From assembly GCA_019454045.1 (NCBI GenBank), contig SKCR01037648.1, positions 25,340 through 89,339 on the forward strand: a stretch of DNA of 64,000 nucleotides. The letters are read 5' to 3'. Each line of letters starts with the position of its first letter. Positions within the stretch are counted from its first letter, which is position 1. This document shows positions 9,560-20,928 of this stretch, one piece after another. The translations under genes and the position numbers were made by a program. The notes below the pieces were generated by a model, which was given only the letters and a program-made list of their open reading frames with translations, had not been told where the DNA came from and made no database searches. The DNA comes from Zanthoxylum bungeanum. Taxonomy: Eukaryota; Streptophyta; Magnoliopsida; Sapindales; Rutaceae.

Positions 9560-11726
9560 TGTTGGATAATATGACCCATAGCGTCACTATTTGTACAGAT
9601 CACGGTGTTGTTGTACAAATTAACTATGTGACAAGGAAATTGCACTCTCATCATTTGTGATTAGATCACCATAGATATATAAATGAAGAGAGGTCCATAT
9701 GATTAGTTCCTGGATTGAGATGATATGAGACAGTATCAATCCCCGAAGGATTAATCATTAAATATCCCTAGCCGAAGTATTATCGAGACTGGACATCGAT
9801 AATGCGGAATAGGCTAGTATTGCACTTGTGCGTGTTGTGAGGGCACAACGGCATAGTTCTCATATATATAAGTATTGGATACTTATGCAAGTGCGATAGG
9901 AGGTCGTGTTTCACCGATGGTACGGGAAACAGCTTCGCTCTGGATAGACCCCTCGGAATCCCATTGGTATTATGACTATGTGTCTATGGGAGGCCGAATC
10001 GAGGTAGGTGTGTATAGTCTTAACCTGAGACTTGCATCGCTAATACTTGCGATAATCGGTAACTCTGGTCTTGGTGGTACAGGGCTTTAACCGGTTCTGG
10101 GTACACCGCTTCTGGGTTTATCAGGGAGTCGTAGTGTATTGGGTGTGATGTCGAGACGGAAGTGTCACTTCAGTCATATTGGAGTAGATGTCACGCAGGA
10201 TATGGTACTAGTGCTCTTGAGTGTTGCGCAACCAATCGGGATATTGTGACCAGGTCATGTATATCCGATTATAGAGACTATGTTACCAGACATCCGACAT
10301 GTGTTTCGGACGGGGCAGACACTTATCCAGCCCCAGCCCTAGCACGTGATTATCCGATACTGGGCCGATATACACAATACTACGGTATTCTACTACGCTT
10401 GATACAGATCTATATATTCCTGTAAGAATATTTCTGGAGAATTGGGTAGGCATGGCGCTTTGCTAGAAGCCAACCTTGTCTTGTAAATCGATATAAACGT
10501 AGTACGAGGTACTTACGTGTTCGGACAGTCCGACGATCGTATTTACTGCCAACATATCCGAGATCTCATGGGTCGGTTCCCGAAGATTCACCGATGACGT
10601 ATTACTCGCACTTTGATTAATCTGGGATTAATTAGAAGAGAGAGATAGAATTAATCTGGGATTAATTCGATGAGAGAGAAAATTAATCTGGGATTAATTG
10701 CGGAGATTTTTATCTCGGATAAAATATCGTTAAAGAGAGAGAACGATTAATTTGGAATTAATCGATAAAATTAATATATTTGATATATTAATCGAAATTG
10801 GATTTCGACGCGGAATTAAAATTAGATTTTATTCGGGCGAACGAATTAATTTAGAATTAATTCGTTAGCGACGTGAATAGTGAATTCGCTAGGCGTAATC
10901 ACTTAATTACGACGCGACGGAAAATTCGTTAATTTGGAATTAGCGAACCCGAGCCCGAGAGTGATTGCGAGCGCATTCGCGCATTTCGAATTCGAGCGCG
11001 GCACGCGAGTCACATCAAGCGTCAAATCGCTAGTCGCGTCAATCGTCAAATCAATTGTCACTTTGAGTGATATGACTTGACAATATGTCACTTTATTAAA
11101 GTGAATAGATGTGATGTGACTTAAAGTAAAAGTAGAAATGATGGGAATAAGTTGATTGAAAGCTTTTGCTTTAATTTTAAATAGAAAAAGTAAATGGTTT
11201 ATTATATATATATAATTTTGGAAATTATATAAACCTTTTTACATTTTTATTTCTAACTTAACTCTCTCTCTCACATGCAAAAAGACAGAATACGTTTTTC
11301 TCTCTTTTCCCTCTCTTTTCCCTCTTCTTCTTCTCTTCTCTTCTTCACGGCATGTGCCGATTTCTTCTTAAAATTTTTTTGGTTTCACCACGAAAATCTG
11401 AGAAGCAAGATGAAGATGATTAGTGCTAGCACACTCTAGGAGTGATACAAGGTGATAGGGAAGTGAATTTGTGAGCATGGAAGCTTGAAGCTTGGAGCTT
11501 CAATGGAGTCTTGCATGGCCGAAAATGGTGAAGATCAACACGCCAAAACCGAGCAGTCCACTGACTTTGGAAGCCATTGCCGAGCATGTTGAGGAGCAAA
11601 AACGCACCTTGTTCTTCATTTCATCAAAACCGAAATTCAAAGTGAGTATATTCCGCACCTCCTTGATGTGTTCATATGGTTTTTTATGAATGTTTTGTGA
11701 TCCTTGGACTTGATTGAACTCCAACA
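9560..11726 (+). repeat. 3' LTR of copia A
   Basis: 2167 bp, near-identical to 1706-3867. Visible differences are mostly 1-4 bp indels, for example around 9610, 10062, 10390 and 11240-11285. The triloop hairpin array lies at about 10617-10870. Confidence 0.92.
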
Positions 11727-11871
11727 CTTCCATCTTGAAATGACTTAATCTGCAAAAACTAAACACAGAAAATTAAATCACACAAAATCACAATATATAC
11801 ACAAATTGCATGGGTTGCCTCCCTGCGAGCGCTAAGTTTAGAGTGGTCAGCTAGACTTGACTTCTCGAACG

Positions 11872-12230
11872 TTAGGCTAGATCTGAAAGTGTGACACTTT
11901 CTTTTTGTCGCTCAAATGATTCTCCCCAATAGTGCTTAACACGCTTGTTTTTAACCTTGAAATTTTTGTTGGAGTCAGGATCATGTATCTCAACGGCTCG
12001 TCTTGGTAAAACCTTGGTGATCACAAATGGACCTGACCACGTGATTTTGCTTCCATGGGAAGAATTTCCCCTTGATTTGTTTAACAGTACCTTCTGCCCT
12101 GGTTCTAGTTGTATACGCACTATCTTCATCATGTCTTTTCCTTGTACAATTTGGCATCCTCAAAAGCTTGTAGTGAAATTCCTCCAATTCGTTGAGCTGG
12201 TGGAACTTTTTCTCTTCTGTTGCTTGTAGT
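11872..12230 (-). pseudogene. Integrase C-terminal region of G1
   Basis: Minus-strand frames give LELEEF-like, then KVLLNKSRG, SGPFVITKVLP, FKVKNKRVKHYWGESFE and KESVTLS. This is the chromatin- or DNA-binding tail of plant Athila-type integrases, parallel to 29170-29525 in G2. A frameshift separates 12187-11990 from 12132-11872. The catalytic core is missing upstream, where sequence joins the protease-distal region at about 12225-12240. Confidence 0.8.
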
Positions 12231-12239
12231 GCAAGAATG

Positions 12240-13140
12240 CTTCTTCAGTACGCAGTGCGCTTTATCTTCAGGCTCCATAGGTAATTGACATGCTTTAAGT
12301 TTGTCAGTAGAACTTTTTCTTTCATCAGAGTTCTGAACGGTACTATGTATCACATCAAGTCTGAAACATTCCTCCTTCTTTTCATCATCTGGAAAATTCA
12401 TGGCTTTGAAAACATTGAATGTTACTTCTTGGTCTTGTACCCTCATGGTTAGTTCTCTTTTTTGTACATCAATAATGGTTCGACCTGTAGCCAAGAATGG
12501 TCTCCCAAGGTGATTGGCACGTCTGCGTCTTCCTCCATATCAAGGACAATAAAATCTGCTGGGAAAATGAATTTGTCAACCTTGACCAGCACATCCTCAA
12601 CTACGCCTCTTGGAAATATGAGCGTTCTATCAGCAAGTTGTAGTGAGACTGAAGTGGGCATTGTTTCTCCAATCTGCAGTTTCCTAAAAATAGAAAAATG
12701 CATCAAGTTAACACTAGCACCTAAATCACACAGAGCCTTACAGAAGTCATGTTCTCCTATGGTGCAAGGAACAGTGAAACTGCCAGGATCTTTCAACTTT
12801 AGAGGAAGTTTTCTCTGAATGATGGCGCTGCATTCTTCTGATAATGCTACTGTCATAATCTCCCAATCTCCACTTTCGTGAAAGAATGTCTTTCATGAAT
12901 TTGGCATAGCTGGGCATTTGTTCCACGCGCTTCTGCAAATGGAATGTTGATATGCAGCTTTTTGAACACCTCCAAGAATCGAGCAAACTGCTTGTCCAAT
13001 TTATTCTTCTGAAACGTGAGGAGGAAAAGGTGGAGGTGGAGTGGTGATCTGTTCTTTCCTTTGCTTCTTTTTCCTCCATCTGTTGCTTTGTTTCTTTTGT
13101 AAAATTTCAATTGGTGTTGCCTTGATTCCAACATCTTTGT
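12240..13140 (-). pseudogene. Aspartic protease region of G1 gypsy pol
   Basis: Minus-strand frames: NKLDKQFARFLEVFKKLHINIPF (13134-12853), then MPSYAKFMKDILSRKWRLGDY, then 12856-12449 with the catalytic motif ALCDLGASVNLM and the flap-like VEDVLVKVDKFIFPADF, then 12494 onward with TGRTIIDV and FNVFKAMNFP. This matches the plant Athila retropepsin, which cuts the gag-pol polyprotein. At least three frameshifts split it. The frame runs into the large deletion at about 12225-12240 that removes RT, RNase H and the integrase core. Confidence 0.85.
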
Positions 13141-13858
13141 TGATTTCAGTACCGCTTTTTAACATGATGGCATGACATTGCTCCTTCCCAATGTTCCTTG
13201 TATTTGGCTCTGTGTTGCTAGGAATGGTACATGGCGGTATGTAACTCTGAGCATTGGCCAGTTGTCCAATTTGATTCTCCAGTGCTTTAATAGAAGCTGA
13301 TTGACTTGATTATTAATGCTGCTTGGGATTGAACATAGCATCATATCTTGCTGCTTGAGATTGAAACATAGCATCATATCTTGCTGCTTGAGTGTCGTGT
13401 TTTGCTTCTATCTTTTTCAAGTGGGTCAACACTTCTGTTATTCCTGGTTCATTTGCATGTTCCTGGATTTGTTTTTTGTTGTTGGAATCCGGGTGGTGGA
13501 TTGTTCATCTGCCCTGAATTGTTTCTCCATGCGAAATTGGGATGATTCCTCCACCTTGGGTTGTGTTGTAGGTGTTGGAATATGGATTGTTCCCCTGTCT
13601 GTTGAAATTATTGACATAATTCACCGTTTCTTTATGTTGGTTGAAAGATTCTGACTCAGGTGCTCCTCCAAAGGTGAACTTGTGGATCCACCATTAACTT
13701 TTATGTTAAGAGTTTCCAGATTTTTCAAATCACATCGAGTTTGGAATTCAGTGATGTGTTGGCTCCAACTTCATAAATTCCTGCTTCTTTGGATCATGCT
13801 CCTTTCTGTTGGCCATAAAGAATTGTTGTTGGCCATTTCTTCGATTAGGTCCCAGGCT
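13141..13858 (-). pseudogene. Gag C-terminal and gag-protease linker of G1, decayed
   Basis: Continuous with gag at the DNA level but out of frame after 13859. Gln/Asn-rich low-complexity coding is visible on the minus strand (repeated 'QAARYDAM'-like units near 13330-13390, duplicated once). It corresponds to 57060-57400 in G3. Confidence 0.6.
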
Positions 13859-14470
13859 TCATCTTCTCCTTTTGCCATTAAAGCCTCCTCCAGCAGCAGC
13901 ATCGATTGTGGTTCTCATTATTCCAGAAAGTCCATTATAGAATGTTTGGACTTGAAGCCATTTTGGAATCTCATGGTTAGGACATTTCCGGATCAAATCT
14001 TTGTACCTTTCCCAAGATTCGCAGAGGGATTCTGAATCTTGTTGTACAAAGGATGTGATGTCATTCCTCAGCTTTCCGGTTCTGGCTGGTGGAAAGTACT
14101 TTGCAAGAAATTTGGTGGCTAAAGTGTTCCAAGTTGTGGTAGAACCTGCTGGTAGTGAATGTAGCCAAGCTTTAGCTCTATCCTTCAAGGAGTATGGGAA
14201 AACATGCAGACTCATTACTTCTTCTGATGCTCTGTTGTAGTTGAAAGTGCCACAAACTTCCAGGAAGTTACTGATGTGGGCATTAGGATCTTCAGTTGCA
14301 TTCCCCCCGAACTTACCTGACTGCTGAATCATCTGAATGCATGTTTTGATGTCAAACGCATTTGCTGGTAAGGGAGGAAGTACAATACAGGAAATGAGTG
14401 TGTCAACTACCGGAATGGTTCTGGCTCGAATGGGAATTGGTGGTGCAACCTCCAACGCTTCAGGTTCCAT
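13859..14470 (-). CDS. gag: Gag of G1 (Athila-like Ty3/gypsy), 203 codons, C-terminally truncated
   Basis: Structural capsid protein of the element. Start ATG at 14470. It contains NATEDPNAHISNFLEVC, KAWLHSLPAGS, TTWNTLATKFLAKYFP, SFVQQDSESLCESWERYKDL, LQVQTFYNGLS and TTIDAAAGG, the conserved retrotransposon-gag block of plant Athila elements. After AAAGG the frame is lost by a small indel and ends in GKRRR, so the C-terminal half is separated. An upstream in-frame 31-codon ORF (14579-14483) ends in TAA just before this ATG. The equivalent in G3 starts at 56430. Confidence 0.85.
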   Translation of the reverse strand: MEPEALEVAPPIPIRARTIPVVDTLISCIVLPPLPANAFDIKTCIQMIQQSGKFGGNATEDPNAHISNFLEVCGTFNYNRASEEVMSLHVFPYSLKDRAKAWLHSLPAGSTTTWNTLATKFLAKYFPPARTGKLRNDITSFVQQDSESLCESWERYKDLIRKCPNHEIPKWLQVQTFYNGLSGIMRTTIDAAAGGGFNGKRRR

Positions 14471-14482
14471 GTTGACTAAAGC

Positions 14483-14579
14483 TTATTGGCCTTCTCGCTT
14501 TTCCCTTCTCAACTGTCTGATGGTTCTTTCAATTTCTGGGTCAAGCGATCGGAGTTCAAAGCTTCTGTTTCGTCTCATG
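14483..14579 (-). CDS. Short ORF upstream of and in frame with gag, ending in a shared TAA
   Basis: 31 codons starting MRRNRSFELR, rich in Arg and Glu, resembling the usual N-terminus of Athila gag. An in-frame TAA (14485-14483) cuts it off; the next ATG (14470) opens the main gag frame. G3 has the same TAA at 56415-56417, so the stop was present in a common ancestor. It could be an inherited defect, or a translation-control or readthrough point. Confidence 0.55.
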
Positions 14580-14685
14580 TAGTTTCTGAGAACCTGAAAC
14601 ACAAGAAAACAAAAGCAATAAGTAAAAAGAAATTAGATACAAGTAACGTATCTAACCCCAAAATTAATAGTGAAAGATAAATAAT

Positions 14686-14703
14686 TCCCCGGCAACGGTG
14701 CCA
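14686..14703 (-). other. Primer binding site of G1, tRNA-Asp type
   Basis: On the minus strand TGGCACCGTTGCCGGGGA, one mismatch from the Athila-type site complementary to tRNA-Asp. The intact form is in G3 (56197-56214). It sits six bases after the LTR end. Confidence 0.85.
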
Positions 14704-15447
14704 AAAACTTGACCGGCGTAAACACACACGTCTAACGCAAGCGCACATATCGTTCAAGTAGTATAAAAAGTATCGATCCCATGAGGACTTAATACCTAAG
14801 CTATTAATTTTATGAGGTCAAATGATTACTAGTATCTAACAGGTTGTTTGATAGATTTGAAAAGGTTACTATTCTAAATTTAAAAATAAGTAAATAAAAT
14901 TGTTCGAAAGTAGGTTTAAGAAAGTTCACTATTAAAAACTATCTAGGGTTGTGATTTCTTCCCATATCATTTTAAAGATGAAGTGGTTATCTTAAAGTTG
15001 GGTAATATATTGATTATTAACCTGGAACACTAAATTATGTGTAAGCCTCTGTCGATGGTCAGACACAAATACCCAGTATAACCTAATGGAACCATATGTC
15101 TATGTCAACCAAATTACCTGGATTCATTAAGATTAAGTTCCAATTATGGCTACCCCCGCCCGACAGGTATATTCCTATCCTGTAAGGACATCTATTAAAG
15201 GGTTCTTTATCCTCAAGGAAGATCATGGGCTATTGAGTCTAAGGTCTTAAACTTAAAATCCTTATGTCTAGTTCATTTTAAGTTTACCAGTTCAATTTTA
15301 TTAATAGCCAGTTAATAAAAAGTATTAAGATTAAGACTCAATAAATAAACCATTATATTACCCAAACTATAATTTAACCCCTTATAAACCGGTGATATTG
15401 GATTTCATCACAACCCCAGATAACTGGCTTAGTTACGACACAAATAT

Positions 15448-15640
15448 TTACTGGTAGTAAAAATTTAAATAAAATAAAAGACATAAAGTAAATTCTGAAA
15501 TTAAATACTGAAAGTAAATTGCTGAAAAGTAAAAAAAGTAAAAAGTAAAAGTAAAAAGTAAAAAGTAAAAAAAATAAAAGTAAATTACTGAAAGTAAATT
15601 GCTGAAAAGTAAATTACTGAAATTAAAAAAGTAAAAGTAC
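15448..15640 (-). repeat. Degenerate short tandem repeat in the gypsy LTR
   Basis: On the minus strand, repeated T(4-5)ACTTTTCAGCAAT-like units: pyrimidine tracts each followed by CAG, resembling a row of 3' splice acceptors. It also occurs at 57830-58030 in the G4 LTR. Confidence 0.6.
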
Positions 15641-15724
15641 AATAAAAGAAAATGATGGGGGTTAGAGGATCAACTTTTATTACTACTATTTTAGATATCT
15701 CCCTTAATATAATATATTAACTTT

Positions 15725-15900
15725 GCGTGATAATTACCAACCAGCCATATAGGCGGTATCCTGATTAAGTCAAATTAATAATTAATTACCAACCGACCAA
15801 CAGGCGGGTATCCATACTTAGTCAGGTTAAAACCAATTTATAATTAATTCCAACCGGCCAATATAGCGGTATCCTCATTAAGTCAGATTTTAAATAGTTT
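15725..15900 (-). repeat. Three-unit repeat of about 60 bp in the gypsy LTR
   Basis: Three diverged units, each with an ACTTAATnAGGATACCGC-like part followed by GGTTGGTAATTA. Counterparts at about 33280-33450 (G2) and 55135-55300 (G3) hold the same three units in the same order. Confidence 0.65.
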
Positions 15901-16325
15901 TATATTTATATTTAAGGGAGATTAATCTAGATAGCAATAATAAAAGCTTTACCTTTACCCCAGCAAAGGGGAGTTACCTCCTCATTGCTTGAAAATAAAA
16001 ACAGCAAAAGAAAGTAAAGAAAGAAAAGGTTTGTGCGTAAAAGTAAATTGCGAAAAGTAAAAACTGAAAAGTAAAGAAAGAAAGTGCGAAAGTGGAAATT
16101 CATTACTGGAAGCTGTAAATAAACAACAAGATACAATCTTCTTATTTATTCATTAGGAATTTCAAAGAAGAAAGTATGAATTTTACAAATGAAATGGCTT
16201 GGTATTTATAGGCAAAATCTTGCCTATATCAAATCATCCATCAAATTCTCCACCAAATCCATTATTAATTTCTCTACTAATTACTCCACCAAATCCATAA
16301 TTGCTCCACTAATTTCTGGCCCATT

Positions 16326-16776
16326 CTTTTTAAAGATGCCTACTTGTTTTCTCTTCAATGTGAAAGGTGCCAGAGAACGAGAAATATTTCAAGGAGAAAT
16401 GAATGACCTCTGTAAAACATTCTGGAAGTGGAGATATTTGATGTATGGGGATTGATTTTATGGGACCTTTTTTTTCCATCAATTGGAAACCTGTACATAC
16501 TGGTTGTTGTAGACTACGTCTCCAAATGGGTTGAAGCAATTGCACTACCATCAAACAATTCAAAAGTGGTGATTAAATTCCTTAAAATAATAATTTCACT
16601 CGCTTCGGAACACCTTAGGCTATTATTAGTGATGGTGGCACACATTTCTGCAACAAATATTTCGATGCACTCCTATCCAAATATGGAGTTACTTATAAAG
16701 TTGCCACTGCTTACCACCCACAGTCAAACGGACAGGTTGAAGTTTCAAACAGGGAGATTAAAAGAATCTTGGAGAG
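16326..16776 (+). pseudogene. Integrase of G2: end of the zinc finger and the catalytic core (first part)
   Basis: Frames show FKDAYLF, CERCQRT (CC half of the HHCC finger), [10 protein letters not shown] (first catalytic Asp), [28 protein letters not shown] in another frame (second Asp), [17 protein letters not shown] (catalytic Glu). These are the DD35E residues of a Ty3/gypsy integrase. At least two frameshifts. The frame resumes at 18807-18877 (tryptophan-rich STKNDWS...LDDALWAY block) and then at 29036. Confidence 0.85.
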
Positions 16777-18806
16777 TGTTGGATAATATGACCCATAGCG
16801 TCACTATTTGCACAGATCATTGTGTTGTTGTAGCAAATTAACTATGTAATAAGGAAAATTGCCACTCTCATCATTTGTGATTAGATCACCATAGATATAT
16901 AAATGAAGAGAGGTCCCTATGATTAGTTCCTGGATTGAGATGATATGAGACAGTATCAGTCCACGAAGGATTAATCATTAAATATCCCTAGCCGTAGTAT
17001 TATCGAGACTGGACATCGATAATGCGGAATAGGCTAGTATTGCACTTGTGCGCGTTGTGAAGGCACAACGGCATAGTTCTCATATATATAAGTATTGGAT
17101 ACTTGTGCAAGTGCGATAGGAGGTCGTGTTTCACCGATGGTACGGGAAACAGCTTCGCTCTGGATAGACCCTCGGAATCCCATTGGTATTATGACTAGTG
17201 TCTATGGGAGGCCGAAATCAAGGTAGTGTGTATAGTCTTAACCTGAGACTTACATCGCTAATACTTACGACGTATTAATGTATTAGACTTACATTGGTAA
17301 ACTTTGGTTTTGGTGGTGGGGGATCTTAACTGGTTTTGTGTTCACCTCTTCTGGGTTTATCATGAATCGTAGTGTATTGGATGTGATGTCAAGACGGAAG
17401 TGTCACTCCAGTCATAATGGAGATGATGTCACGCAGGATACGGTATTAGTGCTCTTAAGTGATGCGCATCCAATCGTGATATTATGACCAGGTCATGAAT
17501 ATCCGATTATAGAGACTAGTTACCAGACATCCGATATGTGTTTCGGACGGGGCAGACACTTATCCAGCCCCAGCCCTAGCACGTGATTATCCGATACTGG
17601 GCCGATATGCACAATACAATCTATACTACGCTTGATACAGATCTAGATATTCTTTGATGAATATGTCCGGAGACTTGGGAAGACTTGGTGCTTTGCTAGG
17701 AGTCGACCTTGTCTCGTAAATCGGTTAGAACGTAGTACTTGGTACGTACGTGATTCGGATACTCCGACGACCGCATTTACTGCCAATATATCCGAGATCT
17801 CATGGGTCGCTTCCCGATAATCCACCGATGACGCACAACTCGCACTCTTGAATAATCTGGGATTATAATAGAAGGAGAGAAAAGTAATCTAGGATTAATT
17901 ACGGAGATATTTTATCTAGGATAAAATATCGTCTAGAGAGAGAAACGATTAATTGGGAATTAATCGGTAAATTAATATATTCGATATATTATACGAAATT
18001 AGATTTCGACGCGGAATTAAAATAGGATTTTAATTCGGGCAAACGAGTTAATTTAGAATTAATTCATTAGCGACGTAAATAATAATTTCGCTAGGCGCAA
18101 TTATTTATTTAAAATCGATTTAATTAACGTAGCGACGTAAGCTCGGTATTTCGGAAAATCGAACCCGAACGCGTGAGTGCACGTGGGCCCACTTTCATTT
18201 GAAACGTGTGGGGCGCACATGACACATGTCATTCTAATGCATTGCATGTAGATAGTGTACAATGCACTCAATGTTATTGCATGGAAATTGAGTGTTTGAC
18301 ACTCTAAGCCATTGCATGTTTTGTGTCATAATTTTATTATTAATTTAATAAATTATGGCATAAAATAAATTGATTTTTGGTAAATCATTTTAAAACTTAA
18401 CAAATTTCATCTCTCTCAAATTCTCCTCCTCTCCTCACGCCAAAAGCTTGAATTGTTCACTGGTTTGGAACCAGAAATGGCGTGAACAAAGGGAAGCCAA
18501 GAGTGGTTTTTTCATGGTGAGAAATCAAGTGCTAGCACACTTACAAGTCTTGCGAAGGTGGTAGGGAGGTTCGACCATGAGGCGGGACTCATCCGATGGA
18601 TTTGGAGCTTCGTTTTGAGACCCGAATTTCTGTTTTGCAGGGCAGTGGACTGCCAGCAGTTTGGCGTGAAGGGCAGTACGTTTTTTGGGCCTTGATTCGT
18701 CTTCAAATCGACATAACCGATCAATGTAGTATTCCGCTACCTCCGTTGATGTATTACGCATTATTTCATGTCTTGATTTATCTTGGGACCTTAGAATAAA
18801 CCAACA
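16777..18806 (+). repeat. Solo LTR of the copia family inside G2 integrase
   Basis: 2030 bp, starts TGTTGG and ends CCAACA. It has no interior and no second LTR, so it is a product of LTR-LTR recombination. Flanks GAGAG and GAGGA are similar but not an exact TSD. Integrase coding resumes at 18807. The sequence belongs with the B-type LTRs. Hairpin array at about 17858-18070. Confidence 0.85.
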
Positions 18807-18877
18807 GAGGAGAACTGTTGGATCAACAAAGAATGACTGGTCTACAAACTGGATGACGCACTATGGGCCTACCAGAC
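18807..18877 (+). pseudogene. Integrase fragment of G2 between two copia insertions
   Basis: Encodes RTVGSTKNDWST then, after a one-base loss, LDDALWAYQT. It joins 16776 on one side and 29036 on the other. CAGAC at 18873-18877 is repeated at 29036-29040. Confidence 0.8.
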
Positions 18878-20914
18878 TGTTGGATAATATGACCCATAGC
18901 GTCACTATTTGCACAGATCATTGTGTTGTTGTAGCAAATTAACTATGTAATAAGGAAATTGCACTCTCATCGTTTGTGATTAGATCACCATAGATATATA
19001 AATGAAGAGAGGTCCCTATGATTAGTTCCTGGACTGAGAATGATATGAGACAGTATCAGTCCCCAAAGGTTTAATCATTAAATATCCCTAGTCGTAGTAT
19101 TATCGAGACTGGACATCGATAATGCGGAATAGACTAGTATTGCACTTGTGCGCGTTGTGAGGGCACAACGGCATAGTTCTCATATATATAAGTATTGGAT
19201 ACTTGTGCAAGTGCGATAGGAGGTCGTGTTTCAACGATGGTACGGGAAACAGCTTCGCTCTGGATAGACCCTTCGGAATCCCATTGGTATTATGACTAGG
19301 TGTCTATGGGAGGCCGAAATCAAGGTAGGTGTGTATAGTCTTAACCTGAGACTTGTATCGCTAATACTTACGACAATCGGTAAACTTTGGTTTTTGTGGT
19401 TGGGGATCTTAACTGGTTCTGTGTTCACCTCTTCTGGGTTTATCAGAGAATCGTAGTGTATTGGATGTGATGTCAAGACGGAAGTGTCACTCCAGTCGTA
19501 ATGGAGATGATGTCACGCAGGATACGGTATTAGTGCTCTTAAAGTGATGCGCATCCAATCGTGATATTATGACCAGGTCATGAATATCCGATTATAGAGA
19601 CTAGTTACCAGACATCCGATATGTGTTTCGGACGGGGCAGACACTTATCCAGCCCCAGCCCTAGCACGTGATTATCCGATACTGGGCCGATATACACAAT
19701 ACAATTGTATACTACGCTTGATACAGATCTAGATATTCTTTGATGAATATGTCCGGAGAACTTGGGAAGACTTGGTGCTTTGCTAGGAGTCGACCTTGTC
19801 TCGTAAATCGGTAGAACGTAGTACTTGGTACGTACGTGATTCGGATACTCCGACGACCGTATTTACTGCCAACTTATCCGGGGATCTAATGGGTCGCTTC
19901 CCGATAATCCACCGATGACGCACAACTTGCACTCTTGAATAATCTGGGATTATATAGAAGAGAGAGAAAATTAATCTAGGATTAATAACGGAGATGTTTT
20001 ATCCGGGATAAAATATCGTCTAGAGAGAGAGAGCGATTAATTCGGAATTAATCGATGTATTAGACGAAATTTGATTTCGACGCGGAATTAAAATTAGATT
20101 TTAATTCGGGCAAACGAGTTAATTAAGAATTAATTCGTTAGCGACGTAAATAATAATTTCGCCGGGGGCGATTATTTATTTTAATTCGATTGAATTAACG
20201 TCGCGACGTAAGCTCGGTATTTCGGAAATATCGAACCCGAACGCGTGAGTGCACGTGGGCCCACTTTCATTTGGAACATGTGGGGCCCACATGACACATG
20301 TCATTCTAATGCTTTGCATGTAGATTGTGTACATTGTACTCAATGTCATTGCATGTAGATTGTGTACAATGCACTCAATGTTATTGCATGGAAATTGAGT
20401 GTTTTATACTCTAAGCCATTGCATGTTATGTGTCATAATTTTATTATTAATTTAATAAATTATGGAATAAATATAAATTGATTTTTGGTAAATAATTTTA
20501 ATTAACATAACACAACTTCTTCTCTCTCAAATTCTCTCATCTCTCTCACGCCCAAGTGTGGCTTTTCTTCACTGGTTTTGAACCAGTTTGGGCGTGAGCT
20601 AAAGGGAAGCAAGAGTGGTTTCTCATGGTGAGAAATCAAGTGCTAGCACACTTACAAGTCTTGCGAAGGTGGTAGGGAGGTTCGACCATGAGACGGGATC
20701 CATCCGACGAAGCTAGGAGCTCCGTTTCTTCACTAAATTTTCTGTTTTTGTAGGCAGTGGACTGCATGCAGTAAGCTTACATGGCAGTGCGTTTTTGGTT
20801 CATTGTCTTCAAATCGACTCTACCGATCAATGTGAGTATTCCGCTACCTCCGTTGATGTGTTCACACATAATTTCATGTCTTGTTTGATCTTGGGACCTT
20901 AGAATAAACTAACA
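18878..20914 (+). repeat. 5' LTR of copia B
   Basis: TG...CA, 2037 bp. Hairpin array about 19945-20150. A 35-bp tandem duplication lies at 20314-20383. Confidence 0.92.
20314..20383 (+). repeat. 35-bp tandem duplication in the B-type LTR
   Basis: Two units beginning TTGCATGTAGATTGTGTACA at 20314 and 20349, then a partial third unit at 20384. The solo LTR has a single unit (about 18241-18275), so the duplication is specific to B. The 3' LTR (about 28437-28506) has it too. Confidence 0.8.
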
Positions 20915-20915
20915 A

Positions 20916-20928
20916 TGGCATCATGAGC
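20916..20928 (+). other. Primer binding site of copia B
   Basis: TGGCATCATGAGC one base after the LTR; differs from the usual Met site by a T-to-C change and an extra T. Confidence 0.65.

Larger units (their letters stand above)
1706..11726 (+). mobile_element. Copia A: gag-less LTR retrotransposon with fossil pol, complete with both LTRs
   Basis: Two LTRs of about 2.16 kb (1706-3867 and 9560-11726) begin TGTTGG and end CAACA. A tRNA-Met-like primer site follows the first and a polypurine tract precedes the second. TSD is CTTCC. The interior is a long leader (3868 to about 6700), about 600 bp where gag would be but with no recognisable gag, and a collinear decayed pol (7290-9545). The LTRs are very similar and differ mainly by short indels, so the insertion is recent although its pol is long dead. 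It is inserted in ORF2 of G1. Confidence 0.93.
1..16325 (-). mobile_element. G1: Athila-like Ty3/gypsy retrotransposon, internally deleted, split by copia A
   Basis: Read on the minus strand from right to left: truncated 5' LTR (16325-14710), tRNA-Asp primer site, a short ORF and gag, protease, integrase C-terminus, Cys-rich ORF2, LOG-like gene, then AT-rich DNA running off the window start. Gag, protease and integrase-tail motifs are those of plant Athila-type gypsy elements. RT, RNase H and the integrase core are absent: protease-distal sequence joins the integrase C-terminal region near 12225-12240. Element A (1706-11726) interrupts it, with CTTCC on both sides (1700-1704 and 11727-11731, plus one extra T at 1705). 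The 3' LTR lies outside the window. G1 could move only with proteins supplied in trans. Confidence 0.85.
14710..16325 (-). repeat. 5' LTR of G1, outer end truncated
   Basis: Minus orientation; the inner end is ...CCGGTCA at 14710. TATAAAT on the minus strand at 16210-16204. It contains a TTTACTTTCAGCAA-type repeat run (15448-15640 and 16010-16090) and a three-unit repeat (15725-15900). It matches the G4 LTR (57404-58080), not the outer half of the G2/G3 LTRs. Near 16326 it stops abruptly against integrase sequence of G2. Confidence 0.8.

Noticed and set aside
16777..18806. The solo LTR paired with 18878-20914 as one short element
   Set aside because: The 71 bp between them is G2 integrase coding sequence, and B has its own pair and TSD.
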